In this document: one piece after another, positions 1 through 8,574 of the stretch
How positions within the stretch are numbered: position 1 is the stretch's first letter
How the letters are laid out: every line of letters starts with the position of its first letter
Source: JBBITI01 sp963735055
GTDB taxonomy: Bacteria; Chloroflexota; Dehalococcoidia; Dehalococcoidales; UBA2162
Reading direction: 5' to 3'
Assembly (NCBI GenBank): GCA_963735055.1
Contig: CAVTJN010000019.1
Span: 372,001-436,000, forward strand
Length of the DNA stretch: 64,000 nucleotides
Program-made: the position numbers and the translations under genes
Notes under the pieces: model-generated
Told to the model about the DNA's origin: nothing
The model's input: only the letters and a program-made list of their open reading frames with translations
Databases searched by the model: none

Positions 1-1
1 C

Positions 2-760
2 TTCAGCGGACTAAAACCCAACGTTTCTGTGCTCGTCGCCACGGTGAGATCGCTAAAGATGCACGGTGGTGGTCCGAAGGTAACCCCGGGAGTGGCTCTA
101 CCCGATGCCTACAAGAAGTCGGCTCCCGACCTGGTTGAAAAAGGGTGCGCCAATCTCGTCCATCACATCGGCATCATACGAGCCGCGGGAATCAATCCCG
201 TTGTTTGCGTCAACATGTTCCCGACCGACAGCAAGGAAGAGATCGCCATCGTACGGAAGGCGGCGGAAGCGGCGGGGGCCCGCTGTGCCGTATCTACCCA
301 CTACGCCCAGGGGGGAGCGGGCGCCGGCGAGTTGGCCGATGCGGTCAAGGATGCCTGCAAAGAGAAGAATGATTTCCACTTCCTGTATCCCAATGAGATG
401 AAGCTGCGCGACCGTGTTGAGAGGATAGCCAAGGTGGTCTACGGAGCCGCCGGGGTTAGTTGGTCTGCCGACGCCGAAGCCAAGGCCAAGCGCTTTGAGT
501 CGGACAAGCAGTACGACGAATACGCAACCATGATGGTGAAGACGCATCTGTCGCTCAGCCACGACCCGACCCTCAAAGGTGTACCCAAGGGTTGGACTCT
601 CCCCATCAGAGACGTTCTTATCTACTCAGGGGCCAAGTTCCTTTGCCCGATGGCGGGGACTATCAGCCTGATGCCGGCAACCGGATCGGACCCGGCATTC
701 CGGAAAATAGACGTGGACGTTAAGACGGGAAAGGTAAGGGGACTTCACGAGGTAGACTAG
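2..760 (+). CDS. fhs: Formate--tetrahydrofolate ligase (3' part; gene enters from the left edge)
   Basis: Cytoplasmic enzyme that joins formate to tetrahydrofolate with ATP, the first folate step of the methyl branch of the Wood-Ljungdahl pathway. Reading is open from base 2 with no start, so the gene is cut by the window edge and about 252 C-terminal residues are present. The visible part opens with FSGLKPNVSVLVATVRSLKM and then KMHGGGP, the conserved segment of this family, followed by the long C-terminal part ending GKVRGLHEVD. It is the first of a same-strand run of carbon-fixation genes; a 50-bp gap precedes acsV. A methionine at 61 inside this segment is internal, not a start. Confidence 0.95.
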   Translation, partial: FSGLKPNVSVLVATVRSLKMHGGGPKVTPGVALPDAYKKSAPDLVEKGCANLVHHIGIIRAAGINPVVCVNMFPTDSKEEIAIVRKAAEAAGARCAVSTHYAQGGAGAGELADAVKDACKEKNDFHFLYPNEMKLRDRVERIAKVVYGAAGVSWSADAEAKAKRFESDKQYDEYATMMVKTHLSLSHDPTLKGVPKGWTLPIRDVLIYSGAKFLCPMAGTISLMPATGSDPAFRKIDVDVKTGKVRGLHEVD

Positions 761-810
761 AGTCATACTCGGCTGATATTGCGTTATGCTAGGCTAGACT
801 AGAGGTTGGG

Positions 811-2787
811 TTGGCGAAAGACGTAGCGGAGGCAGGCTGCAGGGTACATTTTGAGCCAGGCAACTGTGACGTTGTCGTGGAAAAAGGGAGTAATCTGCTG
901 GAGGCGGCAATTCAAGGCTGTGAAAGGCTTGTGGCCGCCTGCGGCGGATCGGGCACCTGTGGGACCTGCAAAGTGCTAATTGAAGAGGGGGAGGTCGAGA
1001 CCACCCGGACGGCGAAGCTGTCTGATGAGGAATTCGCAAAGGGGCTTCGGCAGGCTTGCCAGACCAGGGTACTGACCGACCTGAGGGTGTTCGTACCGGT
1101 GGAATCTAGAATGGAGACCGCGGTGCTGTCCCGCGAGCGCAAGGGACTGGCTGCGGGTTCTCGAGACGACGCCCTCGCCTCCGGATGGCGATTCAATCCT
1201 CCGCTGACCAAGTACTATCTCAAACTCCCGCCGCCGACATTGACCGACAACAGCAGCGACCTGTCACGATTGTTGCGAGGTCTCAAGCAGGAATTCCGAC
1301 TGGGCAACATGACCGTTGATTTTGATGTGGTTAAGCGCTTGCCTGGCGTCCTCCGGGCCATGGATTGGACCGCTACGGTGACGACGCTGGTTACGGCCCT
1401 AGAACCGTCGACCGTTAACCGAACGCGACGGCCAAGGCTGGTAAACGTAGAGTCTGGGGATACGCGGCAAAGACACTATTCACTCGCGGTGGACATCGGG
1501 ACCACGACGGTTAAAGGACAGCTGCTTGACCTGGCACGCGGCCGAGTCGTCGCCGAGAGCGCCGAGTACAACGGACAGAGGAGGTACGGGGCCGACGTCA
1601 TTACCCGCATCACATACTGTCAGAAGCCGGGCGGCCTCGAGAGGCTGCAATCGGTCGTTGTTGAAACGATCAATAACATACTCGACAGACTACTCAACCA
1701 GAGCAGCGTGGACCGTGCGGATGTTGGCCACCTCAGTGTCGCCGGCAATACCACAATGATCCAGATATTCCTGGGTATCGACCCAAAGTACATCCGGCTC
1801 TCCCCCTATACGCCGGCAGCCACCTACTTGCCTCCGGTGAAGGCCGCCTCGCTGGGCGTCAGGGTGGCAGATCACGTCTACCTGTCCGCTTTTCCGCTGG
1901 TTGCGAGTTATATTGGTGGCGATATTACCGCCGGGGTGGTCGCGGCCGGCATGCACCAGACCAGGAAACTGACATTCTACATGGACATCGGCACGAATGG
2001 TCAAATCGTCATCGGGAACTCCGATTGGATGGTCACGGCCGCTTGTTCAGCGGGCCCCGCCTTCGAAGGTGGGGAGATCAAGCATGGGATGATCGCCACC
2101 AATGGCGCCATCGAAGGGTGCGACATCAATCCGACCACCCTTGAGCCGACAATCGGCACCATCGGCGGCGAAAAGCCGAAAGGAATCTGCGGCTCCGGGC
2201 TGATCAACATTGTTGCCGAGTTGCTAGAAAACGGGGTCATCGGCCAGAACGGCAAGTTCGACACCTCTCTCAACAGCGAGCGCATCCGGCGCGGTGAAGA
2301 CGGATACGAGTACGTATTAGCCCCGGCCGGCGAAACCCAGATCGGGAAAGACATCGTGCTCACCGAAATCGACATCGACAATCTCCTTCGGGCAAAAGCG
2401 GCCATGTATGCCGGCTTTCGAACGCTGATCAAGAGCGTTGGCTTGGTGCCGAACGACGTCCAACAGATAGTCATTGCAGGAGCATTCGGTAGCTACATCA
2501 ATGTGGACCGGGCGATCACGATTGGGCTCTTGCCTGATTTGCCGCGTGAACGGTTCATCTTCATCGGCAACGGCTCTCTGATGGGCGCTCGCCTGGCCGA
2601 CTACTCGATCGACATCATCGACGAAGTCCGGCGGGTTGCCAGGGCGATGACCAATTTTGAACTGAGCGAAAATACGGATTTCATGAACAACTACGTGGCG
2701 GCAATGTTTCTGCCCCATACGGACAGCGAAGAGTTTCCCTCGGTGAGTGCACGGTTGCCAAGCCTCGCGGGAAGAGGCCAGGAGTAG
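811..2787 (+). CDS. acsV: Corrinoid protein reductive activator (RACo/AcsV), 2Fe-2S plus ASKHA-type ATPase
   Basis: Uses ATP hydrolysis to drive an electron onto inactive Co(II) corrinoid Fe-S protein, returning it to the Co(I) state that accepts methyl groups. The N-terminal ~100 residues form a plant-type ferredoxin domain with cysteines 44, 50, 53 and 83. The rest is the DUF4445/ASKHA ATPase region, with phosphate-loop-like segments DIGTTTVKGQ and DIGTNGQIV and a late GAFGSYINVDRA motif. The 658-aa length fits this family. The start is TTG at 811 behind a purine-rich stretch (gaggttggg); no ATG fits better. The gene lies between fhs and cooC, upstream of the corrinoid protein subunits it would serve. 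Confidence 0.92.
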   Translation: MAKDVAEAGCRVHFEPGNCDVVVEKGSNLLEAAIQGCERLVAACGGSGTCGTCKVLIEEGEVETTRTAKLSDEEFAKGLRQACQTRVLTDLRVFVPVESRMETAVLSRERKGLAAGSRDDALASGWRFNPPLTKYYLKLPPPTLTDNSSDLSRLLRGLKQEFRLGNMTVDFDVVKRLPGVLRAMDWTATVTTLVTALEPSTVNRTRRPRLVNVESGDTRQRHYSLAVDIGTTTVKGQLLDLARGRVVAESAEYNGQRRYGADVITRITYCQKPGGLERLQSVVVETINNILDRLLNQSSVDRADVGHLSVAGNTTMIQIFLGIDPKYIRLSPYTPAATYLPPVKAASLGVRVADHVYLSAFPLVASYIGGDITAGVVAAGMHQTRKLTFYMDIGTNGQIVIGNSDWMVTAACSAGPAFEGGEIKHGMIATNGAIEGCDINPTTLEPTIGTIGGEKPKGICGSGLINIVAELLENGVIGQNGKFDTSLNSERIRRGEDGYEYVLAPAGETQIGKDIVLTEIDIDNLLRAKAAMYAGFRTLIKSVGLVPNDVQQIVIAGAFGSYINVDRAITIGLLPDLPRERFIFIGNGSLMGARLADYSIDIIDEVRRVARAMTNFELSENTDFMNNYVAAMFLPHTDSEEFPSVSARLPSLAGRGQE

Positions 2788-2792
2788 ACTAA

Positions 2793-3551
2793 TTGACTTT
2801 TTCAATTGCGGTTGCAGGGAAGGGCGGTACCGGCAAGACGACGCTGGCTACCCTTGTGGTTCGTCATCTGATCAGGCGAAAACTGGTGCCGATCCTGGCC
2901 ATCGACGCCGACCCCAACGCGAACTTCGGGGAAAGCATGGGCCTCGAGGTCACCGAGACGGTCGGCTCCACGATCGCCGGTTTCAACGAGGATAAGATCC
3001 GCCTGCCCTCGGGAATGACCAAGGAAGCTTACCTGGAAGTCCAACTCAATGGGACGCTGGTGGAAAGCCGCGGGGTGGACCTGTTGACCATGGGACGGGG
3101 GCAAGGAGCTGAATGCTACTGCTACCCAAACCTGGTACTGAGGAAATTCGCGGACACGCTGGTGCAGAACTACCCTTACATGGTGATGGACAACGAAGCA
3201 GGGATGGAACACCTCAGCCGCAGAACCACCGACAACATCGATGTCCTGGTGCTCGTATCAAACCATTCCATAAAGGGACTGCGGGCGGTGGCCAGAATCA
3301 AAGAACTAGTCGCCGAACTGAAGCTGCGGATCGGACGAGAATTGGTAGTCATTACCTCTGTGCCAGGGAGACTCGACCCCATGATGAGCGAAGAACTGGA
3401 AAACCTCGAAATCAAGCCCTTTGCCCTGATTCCGTACGATGAGACGATACGAAAATACGATTTCGAACGGCGTACACTCCTTGACCTGCCCGACGACGCC
3501 ATTGCAGTGGCCGCGGTAGACACTCTGATGTCGGGGATTCTAAGCAAATAG
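2793..3551 (+). CDS. cooC: CODH nickel-insertion accessory ATPase CooC/AcsF
   Basis: MinD/NifH-like P-loop ATPase that helps load nickel into CODH (and possibly the ACS A cluster). A deviant Walker A, GKGGTGKTT, spans residues 9-17, and an IDADPNANF switch-like segment follows near residue 37. Residues 107-111 hold the ECYCY (CxC) motif, which in CooC proteins supplies the metal ligands at the dimer interface. The 252-aa length is normal. The start is TTG at 2793, 8 nt after AGGAG at 2780-2784, only 5 nt beyond the acsV stop, so the two genes are probably translated together. Confidence 0.93.
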   Translation: MTFSIAVAGKGGTGKTTLATLVVRHLIRRKLVPILAIDADPNANFGESMGLEVTETVGSTIAGFNEDKIRLPSGMTKEAYLEVQLNGTLVESRGVDLLTMGRGQGAECYCYPNLVLRKFADTLVQNYPYMVMDNEAGMEHLSRRTTDNIDVLVLVSNHSIKGLRAVARIKELVAELKLRIGRELVVITSVPGRLDPMMSEELENLEIKPFALIPYDETIRKYDFERRTLLDLPDDAIAVAAVDTLMSGILSK

Positions 3552-3573
3552 CAGACTTGAAAGGAGCTGATAT

Positions 3574-4452
3574 ATGGCGGCAGAGATAATCGACGGCAGA
3601 CGGATAGCGGCCGAAATCCAAGGCGAGTTGAAAGAACGCATAGCCAAACTGCAGGACAAGGGCATCACCCCGAAGTTAGCCACCATACTCGTCGGAGAAG
3701 ACCCGGCGTCTTTGTCCTATCTTCGCGGCATCACGCGCACTTGCGGCGAGGTCGGTGTTGCCACGGACGCGGTCAAACTCGCCGCGACGATCAACCAGGC
3801 GGACCTGCTGCACAAGCTTGAGGAACTGAACCGTGACTCAACAGTCCACGGGATATTGTTGTTCCTGCCACTGCCGAAGCAGCTCAACGCAATCGAAGCG
3901 GAGAGCGCCATTTCGCCAGACAAGGACGTCGATGGCACCAACCCGGTGAGCACCGGCAAATTGTTGCTGGGAGAAGAGACCTTCTACCCATCGACTCCCT
4001 ACGGGGTCCAGGAGTTGCTGGTGCGAAGTGGCAACGACCCCGATGGGAAACATGTGGTTATCGTGGGCCGGAGCAACATAGTTGGCAAGCCTTTGATAGG
4101 AATACTCGTTCAAAAAGGCAGGGGCGCAAACGCCACTGTCACCGTGTGCCACACGGGCACTAAGAACCTGGCCGCAATTACCAGACAAGCTGACATCCTG
4201 GTGGCAGCGATGGGCAAGGCCCGAGCGATCACCTCGGATCTGGTGAGGGAAGGGACAGTAGTAATCGACGTGGGGGTAAACTTCGTCCCCGACCCGGCAA
4301 CCGGGAAGAACAAGCAGGTTGGCGACGTCGATTTCGATGCGGTCAAGGAAAAGGCGAAGGCGATCACGCCGGTCCCCGGTGGTACGGGTGCAGTGACATC
4401 GATGATGCTCATGGCCAATACGGTCAAGGCCGCGGAACGAATCAGCAAATAG
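3574..4452 (+). CDS. folD: FolD paralogue 1: NADP motif intact, catalytic Lys and Gln replaced
   Basis: Member of the bifunctional methylene-THF dehydrogenase / methenyl-THF cyclohydrolase family, which converts 10-formyl-THF to methylene-THF. The 292-aa length and fold markers are normal: GRSNIVGKP in the Rossmann half, PSTPYG, the CHTGT variant of CHSxT, and PVPGGTGAVT. Compared with E. coli FolD, Tyr50 is kept (Y49) and Asp121 is kept (D120), but Lys54 is Ile53 and Gln98 is Phe97. In the family that Lys is needed for cyclohydrolase chemistry and the Gln positions it. DGFHP is also altered to DGTNP. A strong AAAGGAG precedes the ATG. Inference: a dehydrogenase-biased copy, paired with the next gene. 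Confidence 0.9.
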   Translation: MAAEIIDGRRIAAEIQGELKERIAKLQDKGITPKLATILVGEDPASLSYLRGITRTCGEVGVATDAVKLAATINQADLLHKLEELNRDSTVHGILLFLPLPKQLNAIEAESAISPDKDVDGTNPVSTGKLLLGEETFYPSTPYGVQELLVRSGNDPDGKHVVIVGRSNIVGKPLIGILVQKGRGANATVTVCHTGTKNLAAITRQADILVAAMGKARAITSDLVREGTVVIDVGVNFVPDPATGKNKQVGDVDFDAVKEKAKAITPVPGGTGAVTSMMLMANTVKAAERISK

Positions 4453-4480
4453 TCCAAATAACCTGGAAGAGGTGAACACC

Positions 4481-5362
4481 ATGCCGGCCAGGATTCTGGA
4501 TGGGCGCAAGATATCTGCCGAGATACGGGAAGAGTTGAAGGAAGAGACGAGGAAACTCGGGGAACGGGGGGTGGTTCCCGGACTTGCCGGTATCCTGGTG
4601 GGCGAAGACCCGGGTTCGGTGACCTACGTCGGTCTCAAGAGCAAGGCTTGCGAAGAAGTGGGCGTCAAGGAGATGATGTGCCATCTGCCGGAGACAGTCA
4701 CCCAGACTGAACTGCTTCAGAACATCGATCGGCTTAACAAAGACCCCAAAGTCCATGCCATCTTCATTCAACTGCCACTCCCGAAGCATCTTTCCGAGGA
4801 GGGCGCACTTGCGGCGATCGCCCCCGATAAAGATGTCGACGGTTTTCACGCCATGAACGTAGGCCGGGCCTGGCTCGGGCAGAAGGCGTTTGTTCCCGCG
4901 GTGGCCATCGCGATTCAGGAGATGGTGATCCGCAGCGGATACTCTTTCGCCGGCAAGGAAGTGGTCATTATCAACGTAGATACGATGGTCGGCAGACCTT
5001 TGGCCTCGATACTGGTCCAGGATAACGCGCGGGCGAGGGCAAACGTCACAATGTGCTATCCTGACACCCCGAATCTCGCAGACTATACGAAGCGCGCCGA
5101 TGTTGTAGTAGTCTCCGTCAACAAGCCAAGGTTCATCGTTGCGGACATGGTTAAGGAAGGCGCCGTCGTCATAGATTTCGGCGGGACGTTCGTTGAAGAT
5201 CCGGTCACGAAGAGGCGAAGGACCGTTGGGGACGTGGACTTCGACGGCGTGAAGGAAAAGGCCGGCGCGATTACGCCGGTCCCCGGAGGCGTCGGACCGA
5301 TGTTGGTAACCATGCTTATGCTTAGCGCTGTTGGTTCCGCCAAGACAGCGGCCGGAATTTAG
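4481..5362 (+). CDS. FolD paralogue 2: catalytic residues intact, nucleotide-binding motif degenerate
   Basis: Second FolD-family gene, 293 aa from ATG 4481; the GTG at 4472 lies inside the ribosome binding site (GGAAGAGG, 4465-4472) and is not used. Unlike paralogue 1 it keeps the whole active-site set of E. coli FolD: Tyr49, Lys53, Gln97, Asp120 and DGFH. The nucleotide half is eroded: the GRS/GAS part of the loop is NVD (IINVDTMVGRP), PCTP is replaced by PAVA, CHSxT is CYPDT, and AVGKP is SVNKP. Inference: it may act mainly as a cyclohydrolase, or bind another nucleotide, and could pair with paralogue 1. Tandem duplication inside the carbon-fixation operon supports a shared job. Confidence 0.88.
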   Translation: MPARILDGRKISAEIREELKEETRKLGERGVVPGLAGILVGEDPGSVTYVGLKSKACEEVGVKEMMCHLPETVTQTELLQNIDRLNKDPKVHAIFIQLPLPKHLSEEGALAAIAPDKDVDGFHAMNVGRAWLGQKAFVPAVAIAIQEMVIRSGYSFAGKEVVIINVDTMVGRPLASILVQDNARARANVTMCYPDTPNLADYTKRADVVVVSVNKPRFIVADMVKEGAVVIDFGGTFVEDPVTKRRRTVGDVDFDGVKEKAGAITPVPGGVGPMLVTMLMLSAVGSAKTAAGI

Positions 5363-5377
5363 GAAGGAGGAGGCACC

Positions 5378-5596
5378 ATGGAGTACAAGGTCGAGAAGAA
5401 GAGCGCACCTGGATGGGACCAGATAGACGTGCTCGGCGAGACCTATGAGCCGGGAGTTCCGCAAGGACAGGAAATGGGAGCGTGGCGGCAGAAGCTGCTC
5501 AGCCGCGGTGAAAAACTAAGATACCTCGAAAGTGGGGAAAGATACTACTACGGGAAGGAATGGTACGGCAGTGAGAAGAGAAAGAAGCCCGCATAG
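5378..5596 (+). CDS. 72-aa hypothetical protein inside the acs operon
   Basis: I do not recognise this family. The protein is 72 aa, soluble, charged and rich in Tyr, Lys, Glu and Gly, with no cysteine and no membrane segment; a YYYGKEWYG stretch lies near the C terminus, followed by a basic tail. It has a very strong ribosome binding site (AGGAAGGAGGAGG) that overlaps the end of folD paralogue 2, and acsD starts 17 nt after its stop, so it is cotranscribed and probably well expressed. Position between folate and corrinoid genes suggests an accessory or small-subunit role in the pathway, but nothing in the sequence proves it. Confidence 0.75.
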   Translation: MEYKVEKKSAPGWDQIDVLGETYEPGVPQGQEMGAWRQKLLSRGEKLRYLESGERYYYGKEWYGSEKRKKPA

Positions 5597-5612
5597 CCGA
5601 GGGAGGCGATAG

Positions 5613-6557
5613 ATGGCAGTTGAAATTCCGAAAACGGCTTATACCGGCAAAATAAAACAGGTCGTCCTCGGCACGGGCCCCGGGGCCGTCACCGTGGGTG
5701 GCGAAACCGCGTACCCATTCTACCTCTTTGAAGGTCAGATGCCGAACGTGCCGAAGATCGCCATGGAAGTCTGGGACTGCCCCCCGGAAGACTGGGCGGA
5801 AGCGGCCCTGCTGCCCTTCACCGGAGTAACCGACAACCCGGTTGCCTGGGCCAAGAAATGCATTCTCGACTACAAAGCCGAGATGATTTGCCTTCAGCTC
5901 ATCAGCACCGACCCCAACGGCCTCAATCGCGGCGCCGAGGAAGCGGCACAATTGGTTAAGACGGTAGCTGACGCCATCTCGGTGCCCCTGATCGTCTGGG
6001 GAACGGCTAACCATGACAAGGACACCGAGGTGTTGAGAAGGGTTAGCGAACTGTGCCAGGGCAAGAGCCTGATTCTGGGACCGGTAGAAGAAGGAGATCA
6101 CAAGCGGATTGGAGCGGCGGCCATGGCCTACAAGCACACCATCGCCGCGTCGACGCCAATCGACATCAACCTGGCCAAGCAATTGAATATCCTGTTGGGC
6201 AATCTGGGAGTACCAGATCAGCAAATCGTGGTCGACCCGACCGTGAGCGGCATCGGCTATGGCATCGAGTACTGCTACTCCGTCATGGAACGGATGAGAA
6301 TGGCGGGGCTTGCCCAACAGGACGAGAAGCTACAATTCCCGATCATCTGCAACATCTCAAAAGAGGTGTGGAAAACCAAAGAAGCCAAGATCGCGGCGAG
6401 CGAAGACCCCAAGATGGGCGATGCCTCCAAGCGAGGCATTCTGCTGGAGGCAATGTCGGCAATGTCGCTGCTCCTGGCGGGCGCCGACGTCCTGGTGATG
6501 CGGCATCCCGAGGCAATTAGACTAATTAGAGAGATGATAGCCGAGCTATCGTCATAA
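5613..6557 (+). CDS. acsD: Corrinoid iron-sulfur protein small subunit (CODH/ACS delta)
   Basis: Small subunit of the corrinoid Fe-S protein that carries the methyl group from AcsE to acetyl-CoA synthase. The 314-aa protein is a TIM-barrel of the CdhD family. Recognisable pieces are MEVWDCPPEDWAEA near residue 51, a central MICLQLISTDPNG segment and, later, VDPTVSGIGYGIEY. The ATG is preceded by GAGGGAGG. It is followed 15 nt later by the CODH gene. Its partner acsC is encoded 4 kb downstream in the same operon. Confidence 0.93.
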   Translation: MAVEIPKTAYTGKIKQVVLGTGPGAVTVGGETAYPFYLFEGQMPNVPKIAMEVWDCPPEDWAEAALLPFTGVTDNPVAWAKKCILDYKAEMICLQLISTDPNGLNRGAEEAAQLVKTVADAISVPLIVWGTANHDKDTEVLRRVSELCQGKSLILGPVEEGDHKRIGAAAMAYKHTIAASTPIDINLAKQLNILLGNLGVPDQQIVVDPTVSGIGYGIEYCYSVMERMRMAGLAQQDEKLQFPIICNISKEVWKTKEAKIAASEDPKMGDASKRGILLEAMSAMSLLLAGADVLVMRHPEAIRLIREMIAELSS

Positions 6558-6572
6558 CTGGAGGTTGGAACG

Positions 6573-8541
6573 TTGGCGGACAAAGAGATTAAGAGCATAG
6601 ACCAGGCCACTCTCGAGATGATCGAGAAGGCCAAAGAGGAAGGAGTCCTGAACGTCTTCGAGCGGGCGGAACGCATCAGGGCGTGCCCGATAGGACAAGA
6701 AGGCAGTTGCTGCGCCGTCTGCGCCATGGGACCATGCCGAGTGATGTTACCCAAGGGCAAGACCGAAACGCCCGATGAGAAGCGCAGGCGGACCGGTGTC
6801 TGCGGAGCCACCCCAGAAACAATCGCGGCCCGTAACCTGGTCCGCAAGATGGCGGTGGGGACGGCTTCACACGGCGACCACGGCCGCGAGGTAACCAAGA
6901 TATTCCTCAAGGTAGCCCGCGGGGAAATCAAGGACTTCGAGATAAAGGACGAGCAGAAGCTGCTTCAACTGGCATTGGAGCTCGGCGTCAAGATCGGGGA
7001 CCGGACGAACAACGAAATCGCCGTGGACGTCGGCGAACTGCTCCTGAAGGAATTCGGCAAACAGGAAGGAGAACTGGTCTTCCTGAAACGCGCTCCGCTA
7101 AAGCGGCAGGAATTGTGGCGTAAGCTGGGGGTCGCTCCGCGTGGAATCGACATGGAAGTGTCGGAAGCGCTGCACCGCACCCACATGGGCATCGACCAGG
7201 ACTACCACTCACCTGATGGACTCCGGCACCCGGGTCTCTCTGGCCGACGGATGGGGCGGCAGCATGATCGCGACCGAACTCCAGGACATCCTGTTCGGCA
7301 CGCCTTCACCGGTAGCCAGCCAGATCAATCTGGGAACGCTCAAAGAGGACGAGGTAAACCTGATCATCCACGGTCACGAACCTTATCTGGCCGAAATTCT
7401 TACCGTGGCGAGCCAGGACCCGGAGATGATTGCCTACGCCAAATCCAAGGGGGCGAAAGGAATCAACCTGGCCGGGATGTGTTGCACCGCCAACGAGATT
7501 CTGATGCGACACGGCATTCCCATTGCCGGCAACTTCCTGCAGCAGGAGCTGGCAATTGTAACCGGCGCTCTCGAAGGGATCGTGGTTGATGTCCAGTGCA
7601 TCATGCAGGGACTAGCCGATGTCGCTAGCTGTTACCACACCAAGGTGATTACCACCGACCCGAGGGTGCACATTCAGGGCGCTACTCACATGGAATTCGA
7701 CCCAAACCGGGCGATGGAGACCGCCAAAGAGGTACTCAGGGCCGTCATCGACAACTACCCGAACCGAGGTAAGAACGTCCGCATTCCGAAGCAGAAGACG
7801 GACCTCATCGCCGGTTTTTCGCACGAAACGATCAACTATTTGCTGGGCGGGCTGTTCCGCTCATCCTACCGGCCCTTGAATGACAACATCATCAACGGTC
7901 GAATCAGGGGAGTCGCCGGCGTAGTGGGCTGCAACAATGCCCGGGCCAACCATGACAACAATCACGTCACGCTGGTGAAAGAGCTGATAAAGAACGACGT
8001 GCTGGTCCTCGAGACCGGTTGCGCCGCCATGGCTTGCGCGAAGGCCGGCCTGATGGTCCCCGAGGCGGCCAGAGAATTCGCCGGTCCCGGTCTGACCGAA
8101 GTCTGCGAAGCAGTAGGCATTCCGCCGGTGCTTCACATGGGCGCCTGTATCGACAATTCGCGCATCCTGGTGGCAGCTACGGCCATGGTCAAGGACGGCG
8201 GACTCGGCGATGACATCAGCGACCTGCCGGCGTGCGGCGCTGCCCCCGAATGGATGAGTGAGAAGGCGCTGGCCATCGGCCAATACTTTGTGGCGTCAGG
8301 CGTGTATACCATCTTCGGTGTCAACTGGCCAACAACTGGAAACCAGGAAGTCACCGACTACCTCTTTAAGGACTACGAGGCGATATATGGTGGCAAGTGG
8401 GCGTTCGAGCCTGACCCGATCAAGATGGCTAAGATGATGATCGATCACATAGACAAGAAGCGCAAGGCCCTCGGTTTGGACAAGGCCAGAGAACGGGTCC
8501 TCTATGACATGGCGATGCGTCGGGAGTTGGAGAAGGAATAG
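6573..8541 (+). CDS. acsA: Anaerobic carbon monoxide dehydrogenase catalytic subunit (CooS/AcsA), one frameshift
   Basis: Ni-Fe-S enzyme that reduces CO2 to CO for acetyl-CoA synthesis. The N-terminal Cys set CPIGQEGSCCAVCAMGPC, near residues 38-55, supplies the D/B cluster ligands. The C-cluster signatures follow downstream: HGHEP, GMCCTANE, DVQCIMQ, GCAAMAC and HMGACIDNSR. The reading frame breaks at about 7206-7213: frame reading HMGIDQDYH runs out of homology, and the family sequence resumes as LMDSGTR one base later (one extra base). Both halves are intact, together about 655 codons, the normal size. Start is TTG/GTTGG context at 6573 behind GGAGG. Probably a sequence error in a working gene. 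Confidence 0.9.
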
Positions 8542-8574
8542 TCCGGCATCTGAAATACAGCGGAGGCTTGAATA

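Noticed and set aside
4472..4480. GTG 4472 as start of folD paralogue 2
   Set aside because: It overlaps the ribosome binding site GGAAGAGG; ATG 4481 gives the family N terminus.
4442..5464. Long open frame (340 codons) on the minus strand opposite folD paralogue 2
   Set aside because: It mirrors a gene with strong homology, has no binding site, and its product resembles nothing; it is a codon-bias shadow.
7200..7220. Programmed frameshifting in acsA
   Set aside because: No slippery run or downstream structure is evident, and the same +1 pattern recurs in many unrelated genes.
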